Below, piece after piece: positions 38,543 to 48,972 of a stretch of DNA of 64,000 bases. How positions within the stretch are numbered: position 1 is the stretch's first letter; each line of letters starts with the position of its first letter. A program made the position numbers and the translations under genes. The stretch is from Betaproteobacteria bacterium. GTDB taxonomy: Bacteria; Pseudomonadota; Gammaproteobacteria; Burkholderiales; Burkholderiaceae_C. The stretch covers positions 124,001 through 188,000 of the forward strand of contig VGHB01000001.1 in the NCBI GenBank assembly GCA_016868355.1. The letters are read 5' to 3'. Under the pieces are notes generated by a model, which did not search any database, had not been told where the DNA came from, and saw nothing but the letters and a program-made list of their open reading frames with translations.

Positions 38543-38858
38543 TCGAAACCCGGTTTGCCGGGCGTTGGCGTCGTAAGTAGCGCCAGACGAACCCTGGAAA
38601 TGCGAAGGTTAAGAACAGACTGCCCATGGCCACATAGAACGCCCAACCCTGTGCATGGCGCTGCCCAATGCTGGCCTCCACTAAAAATCCAAGTCCGATA
38701 CACAAGCCGCAACCGGCAAACAACTCCAGCACCCTCCACGCGAGGTGCTTGGGCGAGCGGCGTGGCCCCAGCACGAACAAGCGTTCGTTGACGAAGGGCA
38801 GATTGGCCAAGACCAGGCCCAACAGCAGCAACAACCAGACCTCCAAACGGATGTCCAT
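38532..38858 (-). CDS. DUF2818 inner-membrane protein
   Basis: A 108-residue protein with three predicted membrane helices (near residues 7-24, 45-63 and 75-95) and an arginine-rich tail WRYLRRQRPANR. It matches DUF2818, which lies just downstream of nuoN in many betaproteobacteria. That constant position suggests a link to complex I assembly or the membrane arm, but nothing in the sequence shows the function. It lies 77 bp after nuoN and overlaps the Nudix gene. Confidence 0.82.
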   Translation of the reverse strand: MDIRLEVWLLLLLGLVLANLPFVNERLFVLGPRRSPKHLAWRVLELFAGCGLCIGLGFLVEASIGQRHAQGWAFYVAMGSLFLTFAFPGFVWRYLRRQRPANRVSNEP

Positions 38859-38935
38859 TACTGCTCCGATGGAGGCTGTAACTGCACGCCGCGCTCGAAG
38901 GCCAGGAATTTATTCACAGCTTTATCGGTCAGTGA

Positions 38936-40417
38936 TCAGGTGGCGAGCGCGCGAACCACGGCGTCGCGGCACACCGCCATGAGCCCTCCGGGCAGCACGC
39001 CCAGGATCAGCACCACTGCCCCGTTGGCCATCAAGAGCAGACCCGCCGGGCCTTGCGCCGATACGATCGGCCCCTGCACCGGTTCGTCAAAGACCATGAC
39101 CTTGACCACCCGCAGATAGTAGAAGGCCGCCACTAGGCTCAGCAGCACTGCAACCACCGCCAATGCGATGTATGCGGCCTGACCTGTGGTCACCAGGGTT
39201 TGCAGCACCGCAAGCTTGGCATAAAACCCCATGGTGGGTGGTATGCCAGCCAGTGAGAACATGAACACCGTCATCACTGCTGCCATCCACGGCTGCCGCC
39301 GCGCTAAGCCCGCCAAGTCAGCAATCTGTTCACTCTCAAAACCATCCCGTGCCAGCAACATCACCAAGCCGAAGCTGCCGAGGGTGGTCAAGACGTAGGT
39401 TGCCATATAGAACATTGCCGAGCTGTAAGCATTACCCGCCGGCACCGTTTCACCACCGATCACGCCAGAGCCGAGCGACAGCAACATGAAGCCCATCTGC
39501 GCAATGGCGGAATAGGCCAGCATACGCTTGAGATTGGTCTGCGCAATGGCTGCAAGGTTGCCCACCACCAGCGAGACCACAGCCATGAATAAAAGCATCT
39601 GCTGCCAGTCCGCCGCGACCTTGAGCAGCCCCTCTACCAACAATCGGATGGTGATGGCAAAAGCGGCCAGCTTGGGCGCGCTGGCGATCAACAGCGTCAC
39701 CGCTGTGGGAGCGCCCTGGTATACGTCGGGCACCCACATATGAAAAGGCGCCACGCCGAGCTTAAAACCCAAGCCAGCCACGATGAAGACGACCCCAAAC
39801 ACCAAGACCTGTGTGTTGACCCGCCCTTGCGCGATGACCTCAAACACCTTGGGAATCTCCAGGGTTCCCGTAGCGCCATACATCATCGACAGGCCGTACA
39901 ACAAGAAGCCACTGGCCAAAGCCCCCAACACGAAGTACTTCATGGCAGCTTCGGTCGCCGTGGCGTCGTCGCGGCGCAGCGCCACTAGAGCGTACAGCGA
40001 CAGGCTCATGATTTCCAGGCCCATGTAGACCACGAGAAAGTCGTTGGCCGACAGCATCACGTGGATACCCAAGAGAGACAACAGGGTCAACACGTAGAAC
40101 TCGCCCTTGTGCATGTCGCGATCGGCGATATAGGGCTGCGCGTAGGCCAGCGTAATCATCATCGCCAGCGTGGCCATCACGCCCAGTAGGCGGCCCATGG
40201 GGTCCATCACCACCATATTACCCAAGGCGTAGATGGTCAATCCCGCATCGAATTGCTGGAAATGCAATACCGCCGTGACGGCCAAGGCCGCCTGGCTCAT
40301 CCCGTGGGTATAGTGACGCCGCTCGTCGACCACAAACAGGTCAACCAGGGCGATGGCGCAGGCCGCCAGCAACAGGAAAATCTCGGGTGTCAGGGCCGCC
40401 CAGTTCAACAAGGTCAT
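38936..40417 (-). CDS. nuoN: NADH-quinone oxidoreductase subunit N
   Basis: NuoN is one of three antiporter-like proton-pumping subunits in the membrane arm of complex I. The 493-residue protein is almost all membrane helices. It has the LLSLLGIHVMLSANDFLVVYMGLEIMSL region with the conserved glutamate, lysines in mid-membrane segments, and the GFKLGVAPFHMWVPDVYQGAP signature. I chose ATG 40417 since GGAG lies 9 bases upstream; an ATG at 40432 is possible. It is the last nuo gene. Confidence 0.95.
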   Translation of the reverse strand: MTLLNWAALTPEIFLLLAACAIALVDLFVVDERRHYTHGMSQAALAVTAVLHFQQFDAGLTIYALGNMVVMDPMGRLLGVMATLAMMITLAYAQPYIADRDMHKGEFYVLTLLSLLGIHVMLSANDFLVVYMGLEIMSLSLYALVALRRDDATATEAAMKYFVLGALASGFLLYGLSMMYGATGTLEIPKVFEVIAQGRVNTQVLVFGVVFIVAGLGFKLGVAPFHMWVPDVYQGAPTAVTLLIASAPKLAAFAITIRLLVEGLLKVAADWQQMLLFMAVVSLVVGNLAAIAQTNLKRMLAYSAIAQMGFMLLSLGSGVIGGETVPAGNAYSSAMFYMATYVLTTLGSFGLVMLLARDGFESEQIADLAGLARRQPWMAAVMTVFMFSLAGIPPTMGFYAKLAVLQTLVTTGQAAYIALAVVAVLLSLVAAFYYLRVVKVMVFDEPVQGPIVSAQGPAGLLLMANGAVVLILGVLPGGLMAVCRDAVVRALAT

Positions 40418-40436
40418 TCTTGTGGTCTCCATGGGC

Positions 40437-41915
40437 TCAGGCCGGCAGCTTAGACAGCGCCACATGGCGCAGGAGTTCGGTGACCGAAGTCTGCATCACA
40501 TCGGTAAAGGGCTTGGGGTACAGGCCCATCCACAGCACGGCCAAGGCCAACAAGGCCAACATGAAGAACTCGCGATCATTCAGGTCAGTGAGCTCGCGCA
40601 CCTGCTCGTTGGCGATGTCACCGAAATACACGCGCTTAACCATCCAAAGGGTATAGGCCGCACCAAACACCAAGGTCGTCGAGGCCACGCCTGCGATCCA
40701 GAAGTCGTACTTGACCGCCCCAAGTATGACCATCCACTCACCCACGAAGCCGCCGGTGCCGGGCAGGCCACAGTTGGCCATCGCGAAAAATACTGCAAAC
40801 GCTGCAAATCTGGGCATGGTGTTCACCACACCCCCATAAGCTGAGATTTCGCGTGAGTGAACCCGGTCATACAAGACGCCGATACACAGAAACATCGCAC
40901 CCGACACAAAGCCATGGCTGATCATTTGAATGATGGCACCACCCACACCTAGGTCACTGAAAATGAAGAAGCCTAAGGTGACGAACCCCATATGGGCAAT
41001 CGATGAATAGGCCACCAGCTTCTTCATGTCCTGCTGTACCAGGGCCACCAAGCCGATGTAGACCACCGCAATCAAACTCAAGCTGATCATCAGCCAATCA
41101 GACTCCCGTGCGGCATCTGGTGCGATGGGCATGGAAAAGCGCAGGAAGCCGTAGGCTCCGAGCTTGAGCATGATGGCCGCTAACACCACGGAGCCGCCTG
41201 TGGGTGCTTCGACGTGTGCATCAGGCAACCAGGTGTGAACTGGCCACATCGGCACCTTGACCGAAAAGGCTGCAAAGAAGGCAAAGAACAACAAGGTCTG
41301 GGCCGTCATGGGCAGTGGCAGTTGATGCCACGCTTGGATGTCAAAGCTCCCGCCAGACTTCAAATACAGGTACAGCAAGGCAACCAGCATCAACAATGAG
41401 CCCAGCAGCGTGTACAGGAAGAACTTGAAGGCCGCATAGACCCGGCGTGGGCCACCCCAAACGCCAATGATGATGTACATCGGGATAAGGGTGGCCTCGA
41501 AGAAGATGTAAAACAGCAGTCCGTCCAGCGCACTAAAGACGCCCACCATCAGCCCCGATAGGATGAGGAAGGCGCCCATGTACATCGCTACGCGGTCTTC
41601 GATGATCTCCCAAGCAGCGATCACAACGATGATGGTGATGAATGCGGTCAGTAGGATGAACCAGACCGATAAGCCGTCGATACCCAGGTGGTAACGCACA
41701 TTAAAGCGGTCGATCCACGGCAGGTTTTCCACGAACTGCATGCCGACAGCGGCCGTGTCAAAACCTACTACCAGTGGGATGGTGACCAGGAATGACAGAA
41801 CCGCGGCTGCCAGCGCCAGCCAGCGCACCGCGCCTGCGTGCTCATCACGCCCGACCGCCAGCAATAGACTGCCCAGCACGATAGGCAGCCAGATGGCAAC
41901 ACTCAACAAGCCCAT
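40437..41915 (-). CDS. nuoM: NADH-quinone oxidoreductase subunit M
   Basis: NuoM is the middle antiporter-like subunit of complex I. The 492-residue protein has about 14 membrane helices. The key parts are FIFFEATLIPMYIIIGVWGG with the conserved glutamate, AFSVKVPMWPVHTWLPDAH with the conserved lysine, and KLVAYSSIAHMGFV. It lies between nuoL and nuoN. Confidence 0.97.
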   Translation of the reverse strand: MGLLSVAIWLPIVLGSLLLAVGRDEHAGAVRWLALAAAVLSFLVTIPLVVGFDTAAVGMQFVENLPWIDRFNVRYHLGIDGLSVWFILLTAFITIIVVIAAWEIIEDRVAMYMGAFLILSGLMVGVFSALDGLLFYIFFEATLIPMYIIIGVWGGPRRVYAAFKFFLYTLLGSLLMLVALLYLYLKSGGSFDIQAWHQLPLPMTAQTLLFFAFFAAFSVKVPMWPVHTWLPDAHVEAPTGGSVVLAAIMLKLGAYGFLRFSMPIAPDAARESDWLMISLSLIAVVYIGLVALVQQDMKKLVAYSSIAHMGFVTLGFFIFSDLGVGGAIIQMISHGFVSGAMFLCIGVLYDRVHSREISAYGGVVNTMPRFAAFAVFFAMANCGLPGTGGFVGEWMVILGAVKYDFWIAGVASTTLVFGAAYTLWMVKRVYFGDIANEQVRELTDLNDREFFMLALLALAVLWMGLYPKPFTDVMQTSVTELLRHVALSKLPA

Positions 41916-41963
41916 TTTCTTGTTCTCCGCCTCTTCTGTACGACCAAGGACAGGCCCTGGTGA

Positions 41964-43988
41964 TCAATGGCCGAAGAGGCCGGTGAGATGCGGCCACAGC
42001 CGCCACGTCATAAAACCGAACACGCCCAAGAGCATCACCAGTGCATACCAATACAAGTGACCGGTCTGAACTAGGCGGCTCAGTCCAGCCAAGGTGCCAA
42101 CCGCACGGGCCGACCCGTTGACGATCAGGCCATCAATAACTGCGGTATCGCCGCCCTTCCATAGCCCCGTGCCCAGTACACGCGAGCCCGCGGCCAATAC
42201 CCTTTCGTTGAAAGCGTCCATGTAGTACTTGTTCTCCAGCACCTTCACCAGAGGCGAGAGCGCACGGCTTATCGCGGCTGGAATGGACGGTTGCTTAAGG
42301 TAAAACCACCAGGCCGCCGCCACGCCCATGACCGCCAGCCAAAAGGGCAGCGTTTTCAGCCCATGGACGGCCATGGCCACTGCACCGTGGTACTCGGCAG
42401 TAATACGGGCCATGGCGGGGTGTTGAGCCTCATTGACCAGGATCGCGTCCTTCAGGAACTCTCCAAACAGCATCGGCTCAATGGTCATGTACCCGATCAG
42501 CACCGAGGGCACCGCCAAAAGTACCAAGGGGGCGGTCACCACCCAAGGCGACTCGCGCGGCGTGTGGTCCTCGTCATGGTCATCGTGATGGTGGTCATGC
42601 TCCCCAGAAATAGGCTTGTGGCGGAAGCGCTCCTGGCCATGAAAGACCAGGAAATACATGCGGAAACTGTAGAAGGCCGTGACGAACACACCGGCCACCA
42701 CTGCAAAGATAGCAAAGGGGGTGCCCGGCAGGTCGCTGGCCTGTACGGCCATGATGATGCTGTCCTTGGAGTAGAACCCCGCAAACAACGGCGTACCGAT
42801 CAAGGCCAACGAGCCCAACAGCGAGGTGATCCAGGTGATGGGCATGTACTTACGCAGCCCGCCCATATTTCGGATGTCCTGGTCATGGTGCATACCAATG
42901 ATCACCGAGCCAGCAGCTAGAAACAGCAGCGCCTTGAAGAACGCATGCGTCATCAGGTGAAACACCGCCACCGAGTAGGCCGATACTCCCAAGGCAACTG
43001 TCATATAGCCCAACTGCGAGAGCGTGGAATAGGCCACGACCCGCTTGATATCGTCTTGAACGATGCCCAAGAAGCCCATGAACAAGGCTGTGATCGCACC
43101 AATGACCAGCACAAAGTTCAATGCGGTGTCCGAGAGCTCAAACAAGGGCGACATCCGAGCCACCATGAAGATGCCCGCCGTAACCATCGTGGCAGCATGA
43201 ATCAGGGCTGAGATCGGCGTGGGGCCTTCCATTGAATCGGGCAGCCACACATGCAGCGGAAACTGCGCACTCTTGCCCATCGCACCAATGAACAGGCAGA
43301 TACAGGCCACCGTGATCAATAGCCAGTCGGTACCGGGAAACCTCAGCTGTGCTAGTTCATCGGCCTTGGCAAAGGCTTCGATGTAATTCAAGGTGCCAGC
43401 GTAGGCTACGATCAATCCGATGCCCAGGATGAAACCGAAGTCACCAACCCGATTCACCAGGAAGGCCTTCAGATTGGCGAAGATCGCAGTGGGCTTTTTG
43501 AACCAGAACCCGATGAGCAGGTAAGACACCAAACCAACCGCCTCCCAGCCAAAAAACAACTGAAGAAAGTTGTTGCTCATCACAAGCATCAACATTGAGA
43601 AGGTGAACAGGGAGATGTAGCTGAAGAACCGCTGGTAGCCCGGGTCATCCTCCATATAGCCAATGGTGTAAAGATGCACCATCAACGATACAAAGGTCAC
43701 CACGCACATCATCATGGCTGTCAGGCCGTCGACCATGAAGCCGACCTCCATCTTCAGACCGCCAATCACCATCCACTCGTAAATGGTTTGGTTGAAACGC
43801 GCACCGTCAAGGGCAACGCTCTTGAGAACCATTGCCGACAGGATGAAGCTGATCAGCACGCCCAGGATGGTGAAGAAATGTGAGCCCCGACGCCCTACAT
43901 AGCGGCCGAGGAAGCCCGCGATGATGGCACCTGCCAATGGAGCCAGGGGAACAGCCAAAAGGGTGCTGGAAGAAAGCTCTACCGCCAT
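41964..43988 (-). CDS. nuoL: NADH-quinone oxidoreductase subunit L
   Basis: NuoL is the distal antiporter-like subunit with the long lateral helix. The 674-residue protein has LFFGWEAVGLVSYLLIGFWF with the conserved glutamate, AQFPLHVWLPDSMEGPTPISALIHA, and VAYSTLSQLGYM. A histidine- and aspartate-rich loop (GEHDHHHDDHDEDH) lies near residue 475, a likely metal-binding stretch not needed for the core fold. The C-terminal helix HL region precedes the last membrane segment. It lies 5 bp after nuoK. Confidence 0.97.
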   Translation of the reverse strand: MAVELSSSTLLAVPLAPLAGAIIAGFLGRYVGRRGSHFFTILGVLISFILSAMVLKSVALDGARFNQTIYEWMVIGGLKMEVGFMVDGLTAMMMCVVTFVSLMVHLYTIGYMEDDPGYQRFFSYISLFTFSMLMLVMSNNFLQLFFGWEAVGLVSYLLIGFWFKKPTAIFANLKAFLVNRVGDFGFILGIGLIVAYAGTLNYIEAFAKADELAQLRFPGTDWLLITVACICLFIGAMGKSAQFPLHVWLPDSMEGPTPISALIHAATMVTAGIFMVARMSPLFELSDTALNFVLVIGAITALFMGFLGIVQDDIKRVVAYSTLSQLGYMTVALGVSAYSVAVFHLMTHAFFKALLFLAAGSVIIGMHHDQDIRNMGGLRKYMPITWITSLLGSLALIGTPLFAGFYSKDSIIMAVQASDLPGTPFAIFAVVAGVFVTAFYSFRMYFLVFHGQERFRHKPISGEHDHHHDDHDEDHTPRESPWVVTAPLVLLAVPSVLIGYMTIEPMLFGEFLKDAILVNEAQHPAMARITAEYHGAVAMAVHGLKTLPFWLAVMGVAAAWWFYLKQPSIPAAISRALSPLVKVLENKYYMDAFNERVLAAGSRVLGTGLWKGGDTAVIDGLIVNGSARAVGTLAGLSRLVQTGHLYWYALVMLLGVFGFMTWRLWPHLTGLFGH

Positions 43989-43993
43989 ACTGG

Positions 43994-44308
43994 TCAGCCC
44001 TTGAGGGTGTCAAGTTCCTCGACGTTGATCGATGCCCGGTTACGGAACAGCACCACCAAGATCGCCAGACCGATGGCCGATTCGGCAGCCGCCACGGTGA
44101 GGATGAAAAATACGAACACCTGGCCCGCCATGTCACCCAGGTAATGGGAGAAGGCCACGAAGTTCAGGTTCACTGCCAGCAGCATGAGCTCAATGGCCAT
44201 CAGCAGCACGATGAGGTTGCGCCGGTTGAGAAAAATTCCGATCACCGACAGCGCAAACAAGATGGCACCCAACGACAGGTAGTGCCCCAGGGTGATGGAG
44301 CCCATCAT
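43994..44308 (-). CDS. nuoK: NADH-quinone oxidoreductase subunit K
   Basis: NuoK is a small three-helix subunit of the complex I membrane arm. The 104-residue protein reads [20 protein letters not shown], then [20 protein letters not shown] with its conserved membrane glutamates (MAIELML), and ends in the third helix. The start overlaps the nuoJ stop by 4 bases (ATGA). Confidence 0.97.
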   Translation of the reverse strand: MMGSITLGHYLSLGAILFALSVIGIFLNRRNLIVLLMAIELMLLAVNLNFVAFSHYLGDMAGQVFVFFILTVAAAESAIGLAILVVLFRNRASINVEELDTLKG

Positions 44309-45018
44309 GCGCCTCCTTTTGGAGCAGCGGGTGGCGTTGGTTCGGATGCAGCGGCGCCCGCGCCGGCCGCAGTCGTGGAAGCCGGACCGGCCTGCCCACC
44401 AGCGCCTGAAGCCGCAGGCTGCTCCACTTCGGCTGCCATGGAGATAATACGCACCCGGTCAGCCCGCTTTACACGCACCTGTTGGCCAGGGTCCATGGCC
44501 CTCACGTCCTTACGCTTTCGTAAGGTCAGCGCCAGCGCCGCCACCATGGCCACCAGCAGCAGCACAGCAGCCAGCTGCAGCGGATACAGGTAGTGCGTGT
44601 ACAGCTCGATACCCAGCAGTCGTGTATTGCCGTACTCGGCCAAACGCGGATCCACGGGTGCGGCCTGCGACACCCTGAATCCGCTCATCAGCACCAACGC
44701 CATCTCTATTGCGATCACCGCGCCAATCAGCCCTGCAAGGGGAAGGTGCTGCCAGAAGTTTTGCCGAAATTGGTCAGCGTTGATGTCCAGCATCATCACC
44801 ACGAATAAGAACAAAACCATCACTGCACCCACATAGACGAGCACAAGAGTGATGGCCAGGAATTCGGCCTGCAACAGCATCCACACACACGAGGCGCTGA
44901 AGAATGCAAGCACAAGGAACAGCGCGGCATGAACCGTACTGCGGGCGGTAATCACGCAGAAAGCTGCCAGCAGCAGCACCGCGGAGAACGCATAGAACAG
45001 GGCGGCTTGGTTGTCCAT
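44305..45018 (-). CDS. nuoJ: NADH-quinone oxidoreductase subunit J
   Basis: NuoJ is a five-helix membrane subunit that forms part of the E-channel near the quinone site. Helices one to four contain the usual [20 protein letters not shown] and [20 protein letters not shown] stretches. The protein is 237 residues, longer than the common 165-220, because a cytoplasmic tail of about 45 alanine-, proline- and glycine-rich residues follows the fifth helix. Confidence 0.95.
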   Translation of the reverse strand: MDNQAALFYAFSAVLLLAAFCVITARSTVHAALFLVLAFFSASCVWMLLQAEFLAITLVLVYVGAVMVLFLFVVMMLDINADQFRQNFWQHLPLAGLIGAVIAIEMALVLMSGFRVSQAAPVDPRLAEYGNTRLLGIELYTHYLYPLQLAAVLLLVAMVAALALTLRKRKDVRAMDPGQQVRVKRADRVRIISMAAEVEQPAASGAGGQAGPASTTAAGAGAAASEPTPPAAPKGGA

Positions 45019-45042
45019 GACTCTGGAGGCGAGATCACCGAA

Positions 45043-45531
45043 TCAGCGGTACTTCGCGTCGGCCTCCTTGTTCGCAGCGATTTCCTTTTCATACCGATCA
45101 CCCACCGCCAAGAGCATGTCCTTGGTGAAATACAGATCGCCACGTTTTTCACCGTGGTATTCGAAGATGTGCGTCTCAACAATCGAGTCAACCGGGCAGC
45201 TCTCTTCACAAAAGCCGCAAAAGATGCACTTGGTCAGATCAATGTCGTAACGCTTGGTGCGGCGCGAACCATCGTCCCGCACGTCGCTTTCAATGGTAAT
45301 GGCCATGGCCGGACAGACCGCTTCGCACAGCTTGCAGGCGATGCAACGTTCTTCACCGTTCTCGTAGCGGCGTAAAGCGTGCAGCCCGCGAAAGCGGGGC
45401 GACAGCGGTGTCTTTTCATCTGGGAACTGCACGGTAACCTTGCGCTTGAAGAAGTGACGCCCGGTAACCTTGAGTCCCTTGAGGAGCTCCAAGAGCATGA
45501 AGCTTTGAACGAAATCCTTGACTGCAGACAT
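45043..45531 (-). CDS. nuoI: NADH-quinone oxidoreductase subunit I
   Basis: NuoI carries clusters N6a and N6b, which pass electrons towards NuoB. The 162-residue protein has two ferredoxin motifs, [12 protein letters not shown] and [12 protein letters not shown], each CxxCxxCxxxCP. An amphipathic N-terminus ([19 protein letters not shown]) anchors it to the membrane arm. It lies 13 bp after nuoH. Confidence 0.98.
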   Translation of the reverse strand: MSAVKDFVQSFMLLELLKGLKVTGRHFFKRKVTVQFPDEKTPLSPRFRGLHALRRYENGEERCIACKLCEAVCPAMAITIESDVRDDGSRRTKRYDIDLTKCIFCGFCEESCPVDSIVETHIFEYHGEKRGDLYFTKDMLLAVGDRYEKEIAANKEADAKYR

Positions 45532-45544
45532 CAGGCTTCCTATT

Positions 45545-46612
45545 TCACTTCCAGATGTTCAGCGGTGTCTGCATCCACAGGCCCACAACAACGAGCCACA
45601 CCAGGGTGACGGGAATGAAGATCTTCCAGCCCAGACGCATGATCTGGTCATAGCGGTAGCGTGGGAAGGTGGCACGTACCCAAAGAAACATGGTTACCAC
45701 CACAAACACCTTAATGGCCAACCAGAGCCAGCCGGGAATCCAGTTGAACAGTGTGCTGTCGATGGGCGGCAACCAGCCGCCCAGGAACATGATCACGCAC
45801 AGGGTAGAGACAAGAATCATGTTGGCGTACTCGGCCAGGAAAAACATGGCAAAGGCCATACCTGAGTACTCGATCATGTGACCCGCCACGATCTCCGATT
45901 CGCCCTCCACCACGTCGAAGGGGTGGCGGTTGGTTTCAGCCAGACCAGAGACAAAGTAGACGATGAACACGGGGAATAGCGGCAACCAGTTCCACGACAG
46001 AAAAGTCAGTCCCATCTCGGCAAAGTAGCCATCCCCCTGCTGCTGCACGATGCCCGTCATATTCATCGTGCCCGAGACCATCAACACGATCACCAATGCA
46101 AAGCCCATGGCGATTTCATAGCTGACCATCTGGGCCGATGCGCGCAGCGCACCCAAGAAGGCGTACTTTGAGTTCGAGGCCCAGCCAGCAATGATCACCC
46201 CGTAGACCTCGAGCGAGGTGATAGCCATTAGGTACAGCAGGCCTGCGTTGACGTTGGCCAAGGCCACTTCAGGTCCAAAGGGGACCACGGCCCATGCGGC
46301 CAATGCCGGCATGATCGTCATCACTGGCCCCAAGAAGAACAGTCTCTTGTCGGCCGCCGTCGGACGAATGATTTCCTTGAATACCAACTTGACAGCGTCG
46401 GCGATTGGGGTCAACAAACCCCAGGGCCCCACGCGGTTGGGCCCGGGTCGAACTTGGGTCCATCCGATGGCCTTACGTTCCCACAAGGTGAGGTACGCGA
46501 CGCTGCCCATCAGGGGCAGCACCACAGCGACAATCTTGATGAAGTTCCACACCACCAGCCACAGAGTGGGTCCTAGGGCGGTGTTGCCGAAATGATGAAG
46601 CGCTTCAAACAT
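45545..46612 (-). CDS. nuoH: NADH-quinone oxidoreductase subunit H
   Basis: NuoH joins the membrane arm to the Q-module and lines the quinone tunnel. The 355-residue protein has eight membrane helices. It includes [38 protein letters not shown] and [20 protein letters not shown], where the glutamates of the E-channel lie. ATG 46612 is 2 bp after the nuoG stop; an in-frame GTG 6 bases upstream is possible. Confidence 0.97.
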   Translation of the reverse strand: MFEALHHFGNTALGPTLWLVVWNFIKIVAVVLPLMGSVAYLTLWERKAIGWTQVRPGPNRVGPWGLLTPIADAVKLVFKEIIRPTAADKRLFFLGPVMTIMPALAAWAVVPFGPEVALANVNAGLLYLMAITSLEVYGVIIAGWASNSKYAFLGALRASAQMVSYEIAMGFALVIVLMVSGTMNMTGIVQQQGDGYFAEMGLTFLSWNWLPLFPVFIVYFVSGLAETNRHPFDVVEGESEIVAGHMIEYSGMAFAMFFLAEYANMILVSTLCVIMFLGGWLPPIDSTLFNWIPGWLWLAIKVFVVVTMFLWVRATFPRYRYDQIMRLGWKIFIPVTLVWLVVVGLWMQTPLNIWK

Positions 46613-46614
46613 GA

Positions 46615-48972
46615 TCACGCCCAACTGGCTTTCTCGACGCTGATCGCGCCAAACATCGCACCCAAAGCAGCCGTTGCACTGTGCCCGGCTGGCACGCAGA
46701 CCGTGCCGCTGGCCAGAGACTCATCACATCGGGCTGGCAATACCACCGAGGCACCGCCCTGCCCAATGCGCACAGCCCCGCCGGTCGTTAGGCCCAGGCT
46801 GTCCCACAGATCGCTGGGCAACGCCGCCACCGGCGGCTTAGCATCTGCGGTGGCCTGCAAACTTGGTGCACGGCGCACGATCGGATCGGCGCTGTAGATG
46901 GGAACCGGGCTCAGGCGCTCCAATCCTACGGGCTGGACCGCAGCCTGGGGCAGACCCGCAGCCGCGTTAGATAACCGAGACGCCAAGGTGGACAGGTCCC
47001 CGAGTGCCTGGGTACGGACCTCCTCGACCGTTTCTTGATCGAAGCCTTGCAGGCCCAACAAACTGCCCAAAACGCGAAGAACCTTCCAGCCCGGGCGCGT
47101 TTGACCACGTGGCTTGACCACACCTTGGAAAGCCTGCAAGCGTGCCTCAGCGTTGATAAAGGCCCCGGATGTTTCGGTGAACGGTGCAATCGGTAGCATC
47201 ACATCGGCGTTGTCGACTCGCGCGTCACGGAATGGGGTGAATACCACCACGAGGCCTGAACCTTGCAATGCGGCCTTTGCAGCCGCACCATCGGCAGCGT
47301 CTAACTCGGGCTCTACATTGAAGAGCAACAGGGCCTTCATGGGCTGGCTCAGCAGTTGCCCAGCATGCAAAGCGGCCGGGATACCGGGGGCTGGTTGTGC
47401 ACCCACCAACTGCGCGCCCACGCTATTGGCGGCCGCGCCCAGGAAACCCAGGCGGGCACCGGTGTGCTCGGCGATGAAGTTCCCCAGTTGCAGCAAGGCT
47501 GTAGCCTGGGGGTGTTGCTCTGCGCCCAGCCCCATCAACAAGGCGCTGCGATGGCCCCCCATCAGCGACTGCGCCACCGCCGTGGCCTGATCGCTGGCCT
47601 GTATGCCCGCCACGGGCGCGGCAACCCCCTTGGACTGCGCCACCGCAGTGGCAACAGCAGCCAAAGCGTTGACCCAGTGCGACGGCACCGTGGTGATCGT
47701 ATGCTGGATGGGCATCAGCCAGTCGTCCCCAGCCGAGCCCAAACGCGAAATCTGGGCGCCACGGCGCGCAGCCTGGCGCAAGCGCTGCGCAAACAGCGGA
47801 TGGTCTTTGCGCAGGAAGCTGCCCACTACCAGAACCCGGTCCAGGCCCGATAGGTCGGCAATCGGCATGCCCAGCCAGCGTGCGCCACCGGCATGCAGGC
47901 TGAAATCACTTTGACGCAGGCGGTGATCGATATTCTCGCTGCCCAAGCCGCGAACCACCTTGGCCAGAAGATGAAGCTCTTCAACCGTCGAATGAGCCGA
48001 AGCCAGAGCGCCAATTGACGAAGCGCCGAACTCACCTTGGATGCGCTTCAAGCCGTCAGCTACATAGTTCAGCGCCTGCTGCCAGGTTACTGTCTGCCAC
48101 TGGCCGCCCTGCTTGATCATGGGTTCAGTCAAGCGGGCATCGCTGTTGAGCGCTTCGTAGGAAAAGCGGTCACGGTCGGCGATCCAGCACTCGTTGACGG
48201 CTTCGTTTTCCAGCGGAACCACCCGCATCACTTGGTCGGCCTTAACCTGTACCACCAGGTTGGTGCCGGTGCTGTCATGCGGACTGACGCTCCTGCGGCG
48301 CGACAGCTCCCAGGTGCGGGCACTGTAGCGAAAGGGCTTGCTGGTCAACGCACCCACCGGACAGACGTCGATCATGTTGCCCGAAAGCTCAGAGTCCACC
48401 GTGTTGCCTACGAAGGTGGTGATCTCGGAGTGCTCGCCGCGGTGCAGCATGCCCAACTCCATCACCCCAGCAACCTCCTGGCCAAAGCGCACACAACGGG
48501 TGCAGTGGATGCAGCGGCTCATTTCCTCCATCGAGATCAAAGGACCCACGCTCTTGTGGAACACCACCCGCTTTTCCTCGGTGTAGCGCGAGGCGCTGCC
48601 GCCATAGCCCACCGCCAAGTCTTGCAACTGACACTCACCGCCTTGGTCGCAGATGGGGCAATCCAGCGGGTGGTTGATCAGCAGAAACTCCATCACCGAC
48701 TGCTGAGCCTTCCTGGCCTTTTCGCTTTGGGTATGTACCACCATGCCCGCGGTCACCGGCGTGGCGCATGCCGGCATGGGCTTGGGGGCTTTCTCCACTT
48801 CAACCAAACACATGCGGCAATTGGCGGCAACGCTGAGCTTTTTGTGATAGCAAAAATGCGGTATGTAGATACCTGCAATATCGGCCGCGTGCATCACCAT
48901 GCTGCCAGGCTCAACTTCGACCTTTCGGCCGTCGAGCTCAATTTCCACCAGGTTCTTGCCGGGGTCAGACAT
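46615..48972 (-). CDS. nuoG: NADH-quinone oxidoreductase subunit G
   Basis: NuoG is the large peripheral-arm subunit with one 2Fe-2S and two or more 4Fe-4S clusters. From ATG 48972 the protein is 785 residues. The N-terminal ferredoxin-like domain has [20 protein letters not shown]; next is [16 protein letters not shown] with the HxxxCxxC-type site, then [18 protein letters not shown] and [12 protein letters not shown]. The rest is a molybdopterin-oxidoreductase-like fold without a cofactor. The start overlaps the nuoF end by 8 bases (ATGTCTGA). Confidence 0.96.
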   Translation of the reverse strand: MSDPGKNLVEIELDGRKVEVEPGSMVMHAADIAGIYIPHFCYHKKLSVAANCRMCLVEVEKAPKPMPACATPVTAGMVVHTQSEKARKAQQSVMEFLLINHPLDCPICDQGGECQLQDLAVGYGGSASRYTEEKRVVFHKSVGPLISMEEMSRCIHCTRCVRFGQEVAGVMELGMLHRGEHSEITTFVGNTVDSELSGNMIDVCPVGALTSKPFRYSARTWELSRRRSVSPHDSTGTNLVVQVKADQVMRVVPLENEAVNECWIADRDRFSYEALNSDARLTEPMIKQGGQWQTVTWQQALNYVADGLKRIQGEFGASSIGALASAHSTVEELHLLAKVVRGLGSENIDHRLRQSDFSLHAGGARWLGMPIADLSGLDRVLVVGSFLRKDHPLFAQRLRQAARRGAQISRLGSAGDDWLMPIQHTITTVPSHWVNALAAVATAVAQSKGVAAPVAGIQASDQATAVAQSLMGGHRSALLMGLGAEQHPQATALLQLGNFIAEHTGARLGFLGAAANSVGAQLVGAQPAPGIPAALHAGQLLSQPMKALLLFNVEPELDAADGAAAKAALQGSGLVVVFTPFRDARVDNADVMLPIAPFTETSGAFINAEARLQAFQGVVKPRGQTRPGWKVLRVLGSLLGLQGFDQETVEEVRTQALGDLSTLASRLSNAAAGLPQAAVQPVGLERLSPVPIYSADPIVRRAPSLQATADAKPPVAALPSDLWDSLGLTTGGAVRIGQGGASVVLPARCDESLASGTVCVPAGHSATAALGAMFGAISVEKASWA

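Noticed and set aside
38910-38918. TTATTCACA between nuoN and DUF2818 as a DnaA box
   Set aside because: A single degenerate match with no related gene nearby is likely by chance.
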